Assembly: GCF_003349955.1 (NCBI RefSeq)
Contig: NZ_QLKQ01000075.1
Span: 1-33,661 of the forward strand
Source of the DNA: Azospirillum brasilense
Lineage (GTDB): Bacteria > Pseudomonadota > Alphaproteobacteria > Azospirillales > Azospirillaceae
Reading direction: 5' to 3'
DNA length: 33,661 nucleotides
A program made the translations under genes and the position numbers. This document shows, piece by piece, positions 16,999 to 27,300 of the stretch (position 1 is its first letter; the number at the start of each line of letters is the position of its first letter). Under the pieces are notes generated by a model that worked only from the letters and a program-made list of their open reading frames with translations, was not told the DNA's origin and did no database searches.

Positions 16999-18099
16999 TC
17001 AGGACGGCAAGTTGCCCGGGGTCAGGGACCGCATCCACCGTTCGAGAACACGCTCCGCCGCCCCATCGTCCTTCGGCGCGGACTGCCGCATGCGTTCGGC
17101 GGTGTCCCGCGCCTCGCCCGGCGCCATGCCGTAGGCGGCGCGGAACGCCCGGCTGAACGCGGCTTCCGACCCGAATCCCCAGTGGTAGGCGATGTCGGCG
17201 ATCCGGGGCCGGTCCGGTTGGGGCGCCGCCAGATCGTGAAGCGCCCGCGCCAGCCGACGGTCGCGGACATGCTTCGCCACCCCGCCCAGCGGCTCGAACA
17301 GGCGGTAGAGGGTCGAGCGCGACAGGCCGAAGGCGTCGCAGATTAGATCGGTCCCGAGGTCGGCGGCGTCGAGCTCCCGGTCGATGAAGCTCGTGATGCG
17401 GTCGAGCAGGCCTCCCTGCGGCTCGTCGATCGGGCCGCGGGCGTCGAGCGCCGAACCGATGCCCGCGGCGATCACACCGATGGCGCCGCCGGCCACCGCG
17501 GCGGCCGCCTTGACGCTCAGGCCGGGGAGTTGGGCGTGGAGGTTGCGGACATGGTCGTTCAGCAGCGTTCCCACCGCCGACGCGGCCGGCAGCACCAGCC
17601 CGTGCAGGATCTCGGGCGCCTTGTTCGGAGAAATCAGGGCCGCGCGGGGGATCACCAGCGTCAGGGCGCTGAAAGCCGTGGTCTCGACGGCCAGCGGCCG
17701 GGCGAAATCCAGAACGCCGACATCGCCGGCCCGCATCGCGAACGCCCGTTCGCCCGCCCTGCCGGTGCAGCCGCCGTCGAGATAGACCTGGATCAGGCAG
17801 TGGTCCACGGCGCCGCGGGCGATGGTGGCGCTCGTGCGGCGCAGGGTCGCCGGCGGCCCGTCGATGCGCGCCATCAGCAAGCTGCCGAGGTGGTGGGTCG
17901 TCATCGACCCGGCGAAGCCGGACCCGCCGTCCTCCGTGTCGTCTTTCCTGTCGTCCTCCGCGCCGACCGGCTCGGCGTCGAAGAAGACCGACAGGATGTC
18001 GCGCCACTGGCGGACGCGCTCCCGGCCCGACAGGCCATCGGGAGGGAAGCGCAGCACCGGAATCGCGGGTTCGTCGGCGGGCACCGCAGGGCTTCCCAT
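16999..18099 (-). CDS. AraC-family transcriptional regulator (second paralogue, divergent from adhesin operon)
   Basis: This 366-residue protein has the same design as its neighbour: an N-terminal AraC-binding-like domain (DHCLIQVYLDGG, MRAGDVGVLDFARPL), a hydrophobic middle (AAAAVAGGAIGVIAAGIGSA) that corresponds to the dimerisation region, and a C-terminal double helix-turn-helix (ICDAFGLSRSTLYRLFEPLGG and IADIAYHWGFGSEAAFSRAFRAAYGMAP). Shared stretches such as STLYRLFEPLGGV and SEAAFSRAFR show that the two genes are paralogues. The ATG at 18099 is the most plausible start. The frame is open to 18804, but that part lies antisense to the adhesin. It is transcribed away from the adhesin gene across a roughly 280-base gap, the usual position for a dedicated regulator. 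Confidence 0.8.
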   Translation of the reverse strand: MGSPAVPADEPAIPVLRFPPDGLSGRERVRQWRDILSVFFDAEPVGAEDDRKDDTEDGGSGFAGSMTTHHLGSLLMARIDGPPATLRRTSATIARGAVDHCLIQVYLDGGCTGRAGERAFAMRAGDVGVLDFARPLAVETTAFSALTLVIPRAALISPNKAPEILHGLVLPAASAVGTLLNDHVRNLHAQLPGLSVKAAAAVAGGAIGVIAAGIGSALDARGPIDEPQGGLLDRITSFIDRELDAADLGTDLICDAFGLSRSTLYRLFEPLGGVAKHVRDRRLARALHDLAAPQPDRPRIADIAYHWGFGSEAAFSRAFRAAYGMAPGEARDTAERMRQSAPKDDGAAERVLERWMRSLTPGNLPS

Positions 18100-18201
18100 G
18101 ACGGGGACGGAGGCGGTGTCCTTTAGCAAGCTCCGCCCACCGCCCGCAACAGGACGTTGGGCCGGGCCGCCGCCGTGAGACGCGGTGCCAAGTTTTTGGG
18201 A

Positions 18202-18232
18202 CGGATCGTCGGGCGGGGGCGGGACCGATCCG
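18202..18232. promoter_or_regulatory. Inverted repeat in the AraC/adhesin divergent region
   Basis: CGGATCG at 18202-18208 and its complement CGATCCG at 18226-18232 flank a 17-base G-rich spacer. They lie between the divergent AraC gene and the adhesin operon, just upstream of the strong ribosome-binding site at 18251. It may be a regulator site, but AraC proteins often use direct repeats, so this is tentative. Confidence 0.25.
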
Positions 18233-18262
18233 ATAAATTTCCCTCTCCATAAGGAGTAAGCC

Positions 18263-18382
18263 GTGGGCCGGCCGGTCGATGGGGAGCGGGATTGCGGCCG
18301 TGTCGTGGCCGCACCCGGCGCGCCCGGACCACGCCGCCGCCCATGCCGACAGGGACCGGTGCCAAGGGAATGCAACACGTGA
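18263..18382 (+). CDS. Possible 39-codon leader ORF coupled to the adhesin start
   Basis: AAGGAG at 18251-18256 lies exactly 6 bases before a GTG at 18263, the best ribosome-binding site in this part of the window. The frame it opens runs 39 codons and stops at TGA 18380-18382, overlapping the GTG at 18379 that is the best-supported adhesin start. The predicted peptide is Arg/Pro/Gly-rich with three cysteines and resembles no known family. It could be a translational-coupling leader. Alternatively it could mark an unrecognised frame problem at the adhesin 5' end. Confidence 0.3.
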   Translation: MGRPVDGERDCGRVVAAPGAPGPRRRPCRQGPVPRECNT

Positions 18383-21300
18383 CGACGGGGCGTCGGCGCT
18401 CCACCGGACGGACCATCGGCCGCGGCAGCCTGCTGTTCCTTCTGCTGAGCGGCACGGCGCTCACCCCCCTGCACTCGGCCGTCGCCGACGACGCGCTGCC
18501 GACCGGCGGGCGCTTCACCGCCGGGAACGGGCGCATCGCCGAGCAGGCCGGCGGGCTGCGCATCGACCAGGGCTCGCGCACCGGCATCGTCGAATGGCAG
18601 GGCTTCTCCATCGGCGCCGGGAAGTCGGTCCACATCGACAACGGCGCCGGCGCCACCCTGAACCGCGTCACCGGCGCTCTGCCCTCGCGCATCGACGGGT
18701 CGCTGACGGCGACCGGCTCCGCCTATCTCGTCAACCGCGCCGGGATCGTGGTCGGCAAGGAGGGGCGGGTCGCGACCGGCGGCAGCTTCATCGCGTCCAC
18801 CCACGACGTGCCCGACGCCGCCTTCGCCGCCCAGGGCGACATGACCTTCGCGGGGACGTCGAAGGCCGCCGTGGTCAACATGGGTACGATCGCCTCGCGG
18901 GGCGGCGACGTGGCGCTGATCGCCCGCTCCGTGCGCAACGAGGGGACCATCGCGGCGCCGAAGGGAACCGCCGCCCTGGCGGCCGGCTACGAGGTGCTGG
19001 CGAAGGAGAAGGCCGACGCCGACGGTCGGTTCGTCGTCAAGATCGGCGGGGCGGACACCGAGGCGGTCAACGCCGGAACGCTGGCGGCGGCCAACGCCGA
19101 GATGCGGGCGAACGGCGGCAACCTCTACGCGCTGGCCGGCAACACCGGCGGCCTCGTCAAGGCGACGGGGGCCGCCACGCGGGACGGCCGCGTCTTCCTG
19201 ACGGCGGGTGACGGCGGCGCGGTGACCGTCGACAGCCCGGTGGTGGCGCAGCGCCGGATCGCCGAGGCCAACCCGAAGCCGGACCGCCCGACGCCGGAGC
19301 GCCCGACGCCGGAGGTCCGGGAGCCGGGGCGGAGGGACGGGGCGGCCAAGCGGCCGCCGCGGCCCTCACGGCGACCGGACGTGTCGGGCGGCGACATCCG
19401 GGTGTCCGGCGAGTCGGTGAGGATCGCCGGAACGCTCGACGCCTCGGGAGCGGCCGGCCGGGGTGGAACGCTGGTGGCGACCGGCGGGACGGTGGTGCTG
19501 TCCGGGACGGCGGCGCTGGACGTGTCCGGCGCGTCGGGCGGCACACTGCTGGTCGGCGGCGACTACCAGGGCGGACGGAACACGGCGACGCGCTACCTCG
19601 CCGAACCGGTGGCGACGGCGCGGACGCTGACGGTGGAGGCGGGGGCGCGGCTCCGCGCCGACGGCACGCGGGGGGACGGCGGCCGGGTCGTGCTGTGGTC
19701 CGACCGCGACACCGCCTTCGCCGGGGCGATCTCGGCGCGGGGCGCCGGCAAGGGCGGCGACGCGGAGGTGTCGGGCAAGGCGCGGCTGGCCTTCACCGGC
19801 ACGGCGGACCTGCGCGGAACGGCGGGCTTCGGCACGCTGCTGCTCGACCCCTACAACCTGACCATCTCCGACGCCGCCGACAGCGGAATGTCCGGTTTCA
19901 GCGCCAGCGGCGACGACAGCGTTCTGAACGTGAACACGCTGAAGTCGGCGTTGAACTTCGCCAACGTCGAGGTGACGACGGGGGACGGCGGAACCCAGGC
20001 CGGCGACATCACGGTGGCGGCACCGCTCACCTGGAACGCGTCGACGACGCTCACCCTGTCGGCGTACCGGGACATCACGGTGAACGCCGCCCTCACCGCC
20101 CAGGGCGACGAGGGCATGATCGTGCTGAAGGCCGGCCGCGACATCGCGGTGAATGCGGCCGTCACCGGCGAAACCAGATCCGACCTTTCGCTGCTGGCCA
20201 AGCGCGACGTCACGGTGAGCGCCGCCATGCGCGGTGCGAAGGTGGTGCTGTGGTCGGATTACGCCGGCATCGGGACGGGAAGCGTGCAGTTCGGCGCGGG
20301 AGCCACCGTCACGGCCTCCGGCGGAGCGTCCATCCTCTACAACCCCACCGCCTACACCGCGCCGACCGATTATTCCGGCATCGCTGGGGCGGGCACGGCG
20401 GTGACCGGCTACATGTTGGTGAACACGGCGGAAAATCTGCAGGCCATCGGCACCAATCTGGCCGGCACCTACGCGCTGGGCCGCGACATCGACGCGGACG
20501 CCACCGCCGGCTGGAACCACGGCGCCGGCTTCGCCCCGCTGGGCAGCGTCGCCACGCCCTTCACCGGTTTGCTCGACGGGCGGGACCATGCCGTCAGCGG
20601 GTTGACCATCAACCGGCCCGGCAGCGACGATGTCGGCCTGTTCGGCGTCGTCGGCACCGGCGGCGCGGTGCGGGACGTCCGCATGGTGGGCGGCAGCGTG
20701 CTTGGGGCGAACCGGGTCGGAGCCCTGGTCGGCAGCAACGCCGGGGCGGTGACCTGGGCGTCGGCCACCGGCACGGTGACCGGCCGGGGTGGTGAGGTCG
20801 GCGGGCTGGTCGGCAGCAACAGCGGGACCATCGGCCAGTCCTTCGCCACCGGCGCGGTGACGGCACAGGGCGGCGCGGTTGGCGGGCTGGTCGGCAGCAG
20901 CAGCGGGACGATCCTCCAGACCTATGCCAGCGGCGCCGTGACGGCGGGGGGCGATCAGGTTGGCGGGCTGGTCGGACGGGTGACGGCAGGGTCGGTGACC
21001 GAAACCTACGCCCTGGGCAGCGTGACGGGAACGAGGTCGGTCGGCGGCCTGATCGGAGACAATGGCGGCACGGTGACCGAGAGCTACGCCACCGGCGCCG
21101 TGACGGGGCAGGATGCCGGCGGGCTGATCGGTGCCAACGGCGGCACGGTCGAATGGTCCTTTTGGGACACGCAGACCACCGGCCTTGGGAATAATGGCAT
21201 CGGCACCGGCAGCGGCACGGCCAACGGATTAAGAGGCCTGACCTCAGACGAGATCCGGACTTCCGACTCGGTGGTGCAGGACGGCCAGTATTTTGCCGTC

Positions 21301-24300
21301 GGTACTAGCAAATGGTACCTGAATTTCTACTACCCCGATCCGGACTTCAGGCCCATTGGGATGTGGGAGGCGCCTAGGAAGGGAGCGGACGGTTATGCCG
21401 TCGTCAGCAATCTGCATCAGCTCGTCCTGATAAACGCAGCCACCGATTGGTTTCAATATTACAGTGGCAACTATCGGCTGGGCATGGACATCGACGCGTC
21501 CGAGACCGCCGGCCTCAACCCTGCAGGCATCTGGGGCACGCGCGGATTCGTCCCGATTGGGGTAGGGGACGTTACATTCCGTGGGACCTTCGACGGGAAT
21601 GGCCATGTAATCAATAATCTTTTTATCAATCGTCCACAAATCTCGAACTTGGGATTCTTTGGTCGGGCGTCAGGATCGGCTAGCAGAAGTGCTATCATCA
21701 AAAATATCGGGATTGTCAATGGCCAATTCTCTGGGGCGTCATCAATCTTTGTCGGAGGTCTTGTCGGTAGCACAGCTGGAGGAGTGATTGTCGAGAACTC
21801 CTACTTCATTGGAACTGTTTCCGGCCACAGTGTTGTTGGAGGGCTTGTTGGAGCCGCAAGCTCTACGGACCGGATCAAACGATCCTACGCGGCCGCATCG
21901 GTCACCGCTGCAGGAAGCTCGGCTGGAGGGCTTGTCGGAAGAAGTTCCGCAGAGATCAACGAATCGTACGCTTCCGGCCGTGTGACGGGAGCCAGCAACG
22001 TCGGCGGCTTTATCGGCCAGCATACTCAAGGCACCATCACCAACTCCTATTGGGACACGCAGACCAGCGGGCAGCAGAATGGCGTCGGCAACAAGGTGGT
22101 GACCGGGCTGACCGGGCTGACCACCGCCGAGGCGCGCCAGGCATCCTCCTATGTCGGCTGGGATTTCACCAAGGACTGGTACCAGTCCACGGACATGCGG
22201 CCCATCGGGCGGTGGGAGGCGGCGAAGCCGGGAAGCGATGGCGTCGCCACCGTCACCAACCTCCACCAGCTCCAGCTGATCGACGCGAACCCGGCGGGGT
22301 CCTACCGGCTCGAGGCGGACATCGACGCACAGGCGACGTCGGGCGCCGATGCGGCCGGCGTCTGGGGAGCGGGCGGCTTCACGCCCCTGGGGACGGGGGG
22401 CGCCGGCTTCAGCGGTCGGTTCGACGGGCGCGGCCATCTGATCCGCGGGCTGACCATCAACCGTCCGACGAGCGACGACGTCGGGCTGTTCGGCCGGATC
22501 GGCTCGGGCGGGACGGTGGGTTACGTCGGGTTGGACGCGACCAGCACCGTGACCGGCCGCGACCGGGTCGGCGCCATCGCCGGAAGGAACGGCGGCACCA
22601 TCCTCCAGTCCTTCTCGCGGGCCGGCGTGAGCGGGCAGGGCCTCGGCACCGGCGGGCTGGTGGGCCTCAACACCGCCACCATCCGCCAGTCCTACGCCAC
22701 CGGCGCGGTGACCGGGCAGGGCGACGGCGTCGGCGGGCTGGTAGGCGACAACAGCGCGGGCGGCTCCATCGCCCAGTCCTACGCCACCGGGGCGGTGACC
22801 GGGCAGGGCCTCGGCACCGGAGGGCTGGTGGGGAACAACGGCGCGGGCAGCTCCATCACCCAGTCCTATGCCACGGGCGCGGTTTCCGGGCAGGGCGCCG
22901 CGCTCGGCGGGCTGGTCGGGCGCAACGACGGCGCGACCACGCTGTCCTACTGGAACACGCAGACCAGCGGCATGGCGGCCGGCGCCGGGGCCGGGTCGGT
23001 CACCGGCGTCACCGGTCTGGACAGCGCGGGGATGCGCGACGCGAGCAGCTTCACCGGCTTCGACCGCATGGTCTGGGCGCCGGCCGACGGAACGGACGCG
23101 CCCCTGCTGTATGGGGTGTCCGGCGTGGTCGGCGTGGTGCAGTCCGCCGTCTATGGCGACGATCCGCAGACGGTGCCCGTCTCCTTGCTGGGCGGCTGGG
23201 CCTGGAGCCGGGTCACCGGCTCGGCGTCGAGCACTCTGGCGGCCGGCACGAATGTCGGGACCCATGTGAATCTCCTCGACACATCGGGGGTTGCCGCCAC
23301 CTTCAGCGCGGGCGGGGCGGCCCGTGTGGTGAATGTGGGCACCGTGGTGACGCCGGCGACGCTGACGGTGACGGCGGACAATGGGACGATGGTCTACGGC
23401 GATGCCGTGCCGTCGCTGGGCTACACGACGTCCGGCTGGAAGAACGGCCAGAGCGACGCTCTTCTGTCCGGCGTGACCGTGTCCACGAGCGCCACCGCAC
23501 TGTCCGACGTCGGGGACTACGCCAGCACGGCGACGGGTGGGGTTCTGTCCGGCGCGGCGGTGGGCAACTACACGATTGTCCACACGACCGGCACCGTCTC
23601 GATCACACCGGCGACGCTGACGGTGACGGCGGCTGACGGGACGATGGTCTACGGCGACGCGGTGCCGTCGCTGGGCTACACGACGTCCGGCTGGAAGAAC
23701 GGCCAGAGCGGCGCCTTGCTGTCCGGTGTCGACGTGTCCACGAACGCCACCGCGCTGTCGGACGTGGGGAGCGCTTATACCACCACGGCAACAGGCGGCA
23801 CGCTGTCGGGCGCGGCGGCGGGCAACTACACGTTCAGCTACGTCAACGGCGCGTTTTCGGTGACGCCGGCGACGCTGACGGTGACGGCGGACAATGGGAC
23901 GATGGTCTACGGCGACGCCGTGCCGTCGCTGGGCTACACGGCGTCCGGCTGGAAGAACGGCCAGAGCGGCGCGTTGCTGTCCGGCGTCACCGTCTCTACG
24001 GACGCCACGTCCTTGTCGAATGTCGGAACCGCCTACATCACCACGGCAACAGGCGGGACGTTGTCTGGCGCAGCGGCCGGCAACTACACGCTCAGCCATG
24101 TCGGCGGCAGCTTCGCGGTGACCCCGGCGACGCTGACCGTGACGGCGGACAATGGGACGATGGTCTACGGCGACGCCGTCCCGTCGCTGGGCTACGCGAC
24201 GTCCGGCTGGAAGAACGGCCAGAGCGGGGCGCTGCTGTCCGGTGTCGGCGTGTCCACCAACGCCACCACGCTGTCGGATGTGGGGAGCGCCTATGTCACG

Positions 24301-27300
24301 ACGGCGACGGGCGGCACTCTCTCGGGCGGGGCGGCCGGCAACTATACCATCAGCCATGTGGGCGGTTCCTTCTCGGTGACGCCGGCGACGCTGACGGTAA
24401 CGGCGGCTGACGGGACGATGGTCTACGGCGACGCCGTGCCGTCGTTGGGCTACGCGACGTCCGGCTGGAAAAACGGCCAAGGCGATACGTTGCTGTCCGA
24501 TGTCGGCGTATCCACCAACGCCACCGCGCTGTCGGATGTGGGAGCCACCTACATCACCACGGCGATGGGCGGGACGTTGTCTGGCGCGGCGGCCGGCAAC
24601 TATACGTTCAGCTACCTTAACGGCACCTTCTCGGTGACCCCAGCGCCGCTGACGGTGACGGCGGCCAACGAGACGATGGTCTACGGCGACGCCGTCCCGT
24701 CGCTGGGCTACGCGACGTCCGGCTGGAAGAACGGCCAGAGCGGCGCGCTGCTGTCCGGTGTCACTGTCTCCACGGACGCCACGTCGTTGTCGAATGTCGG
24801 AGCCACCTACCTCACCACGGCAACAGGCGGGACGTTGTCTGGCGCAGCGGCGGGCAACTACACGCTCAGCCATGTCGACGGCAGCTTCGCGGTGACGCCG
24901 GCGACGCTGACGGTGACGGCGGCCAACGGGACGATGGTCTATGGCGACGCCGTGCCGTCGCTGGGCTACAGCGTGTCGGGGTGGAAGAACGGCCAGAGCG
25001 GCGCCCTGCTGTCCGATGTCAGCGTGTCCACCAGCGCCACCACGCTGTCGGACGTGGGAACCGCCTACACCACCACAGCGACGGGCGGCACGCTGTCGGG
25101 CGCAGCGGCGGGCAACTACACGCTCAGCTACGTCAACGGCACCTTCTCGGTGACTCCGGCGACGCTGACCGTGACGGCCGACAATGGGACGATGGTCTAC
25201 GGCGATGCGGTGCCGTCGCTGGGTTACAGCGTGTCGGGGTGGAAGAACGGCCAGGGTGACGCCTCGCTCTCGGGCATCAGTGTCTCCGCAAGCGCCACAT
25301 CCGTGTCGAACGTTGGTGCTTATACCACCATGGCGACCGGCGGCGCGTTGTCCGGGTCGGCTGCCGGCAATTACACGCTCAGCCACGTCAACGGTTCCTT
25401 CGCGGTCACTCCGGCCACCCTGACGGTGACGGCTGCCAACGGCACGATGGTCTATGGCGACACCGTACCCTCGCTGGGCTACACGATTTCGGGATGGAAG
25501 AACGGCCAGAGCGATGCGCTGCTCTCCGGCGTCACCGTCTCGAGCGACGCTACGTCACTGTCGGATGTGGGAACCGCCTACATCACCACAGCGACGGGCG
25601 GCACGCTGGCGGGCGCGGCAACCGGCAACTATACCATCAGCCATGTGGGCGGCTCCTTCTCGGTGACTCCGGCCGCGCTGACGGTGACGGCGGGCAACGG
25701 CATGATGGTCTACGGCGATGCCGTGCCGTCGCTGGGCTACACCAGCTCCGGCTGGAAGAACGGCCAGAGCGGGGCGCTGCTCTCGGCGGTCGCAGTCTCC
25801 ACCAACGCCACCACGCTGTCCGACGTGGGGAGCGCCTATGTCACGACAGCGACGGGCGGCACGCTGTCCGGGTCGGCGGCGGGCAACTACACGCTCAGCC
25901 ATGTTGGCGGCACCTTCTCGGTGACGCCGGCGACGCTGACCGTGACGGCAGCCAACGGGACGTTGGTCTATGGCGACGCCGTACCGTCGCTGGGCTACAG
26001 CGTGGCAGGGTGGAGGAACGGCCAGAGCGATGCGCTGCTGTCCGGCGTCACTGTCTCCACCGACGCCACGTCGCTGTCGAACGTCGGGGTCTACACCAGC
26101 ACGGCAGCGGGCGGCACGCTGTCGGGCGCGGCAAACGGGAACTATGTGCTCCGCCATGTGGACGGCAGCTTTTCGGTGACCCCGGCGACGCTAACGGTGA
26201 CCGCCGCCAATGGCGCAATGGTCTACGGTGACACGGCGCCGTCGGTGGGTTACAGCGTGGCGGGCTGGAAGAACGGCCAGGGGGAGGCGCTGCTCTCCGG
26301 GGTCACCGTCTCCACCGACGCCACGTCGCTGTCGAACGTCGGGCTCTACACCTCCTCCACAACGGGAGGAATCTTGTCGGGCGCGGCGGCGGGCAATTAC
26401 ACACTCAGCCGTGCGACCGGCACTGTCACGATCACCCCGGCGACGCTGACGGTGACCGCCGCCAATGGCGCGATGGTCTACGGTGATGCCGTGCCGACGC
26501 TTGGCTACGGCGTGTCGGGCTGGCGGAACGGCCAGAGCGACGCCCTGCTCTCCGGGGTCACGGTCTCCACCAACGCATCATCCCTGTCGGACGTTGGAAC
26601 CTCCTACCTCACCACGGCGACGGGCGGAGCGTTGTCCGGAGCGGCCGTCGGCAACTACACCCTCAGCTACGTTGGTGGCTCCCTCTCGGTGACGCCGGCG
26701 GTCCTGACGGTGACCGCTGCCAATGGCGCGATGGTCTACGGCGATGCCGTGCCGTCGCTGGGCTACACCAGTTCTGGTTGGAAGAACGGCCAGAGCGATG
26801 CGCTGCTCTCAGGCATCGGGGTTTCCACCAACGCCACCACGCTGTCGGATGTGGGGGCCGCCTACACCACCACGGCGATGGGCGGAACGCTGGGGGGCGC
26901 GGCGGCGGGAAACTACACTCTCGCCTACGTCGGGGGGGCCTTCTCGGTGACGCCGGCGGCGCTGACGGTGACGGCGGCCAGCGGCACGATGGTTTACGGC
27001 GATGCCGTGCCGTCGCTGGGCTACGCCATCTCCGGCTGGAAGAACGGCCAAGGCGACGCTCTCTTGTCCGGCATCGGCGTTTCCACCGACGCCACGTCGC
27101 TGTCGAATGTCGGGAACTACGCCAGCACGGCGACCGGTGGAACGCTGTCCGGAGCAGCGGCCGGCAATTACACGCTCAACCACGTCAACGGCGCCATATC
27201 GGTGACGCCGGCGACATTGACGGTGACGGCGGGCGGAGGCTCCATGATTTACGGCGACGCCGTACCGTCACTGAGCTACACGACGGCGGGATGGAGAAAC

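Noticed and set aside
18100..18804. An N-terminal extension of the second AraC regulator to 601 codons
   Set aside because: The extra residues are antisense to the adhesin signal and TPS region and have no counterpart in the paralogous regulator, which starts at the equivalent of 18099.
21742..25386. A 1214-codon open frame on the minus strand across the GLUG and MBG region
   Set aside because: It is an echo of the repetitive, GC-rich sense gene: a repeat lacking a stop in one antisense frame lacks it in every copy. Its translation is a low-complexity Arg/His/Ala/Gly series with no domain.
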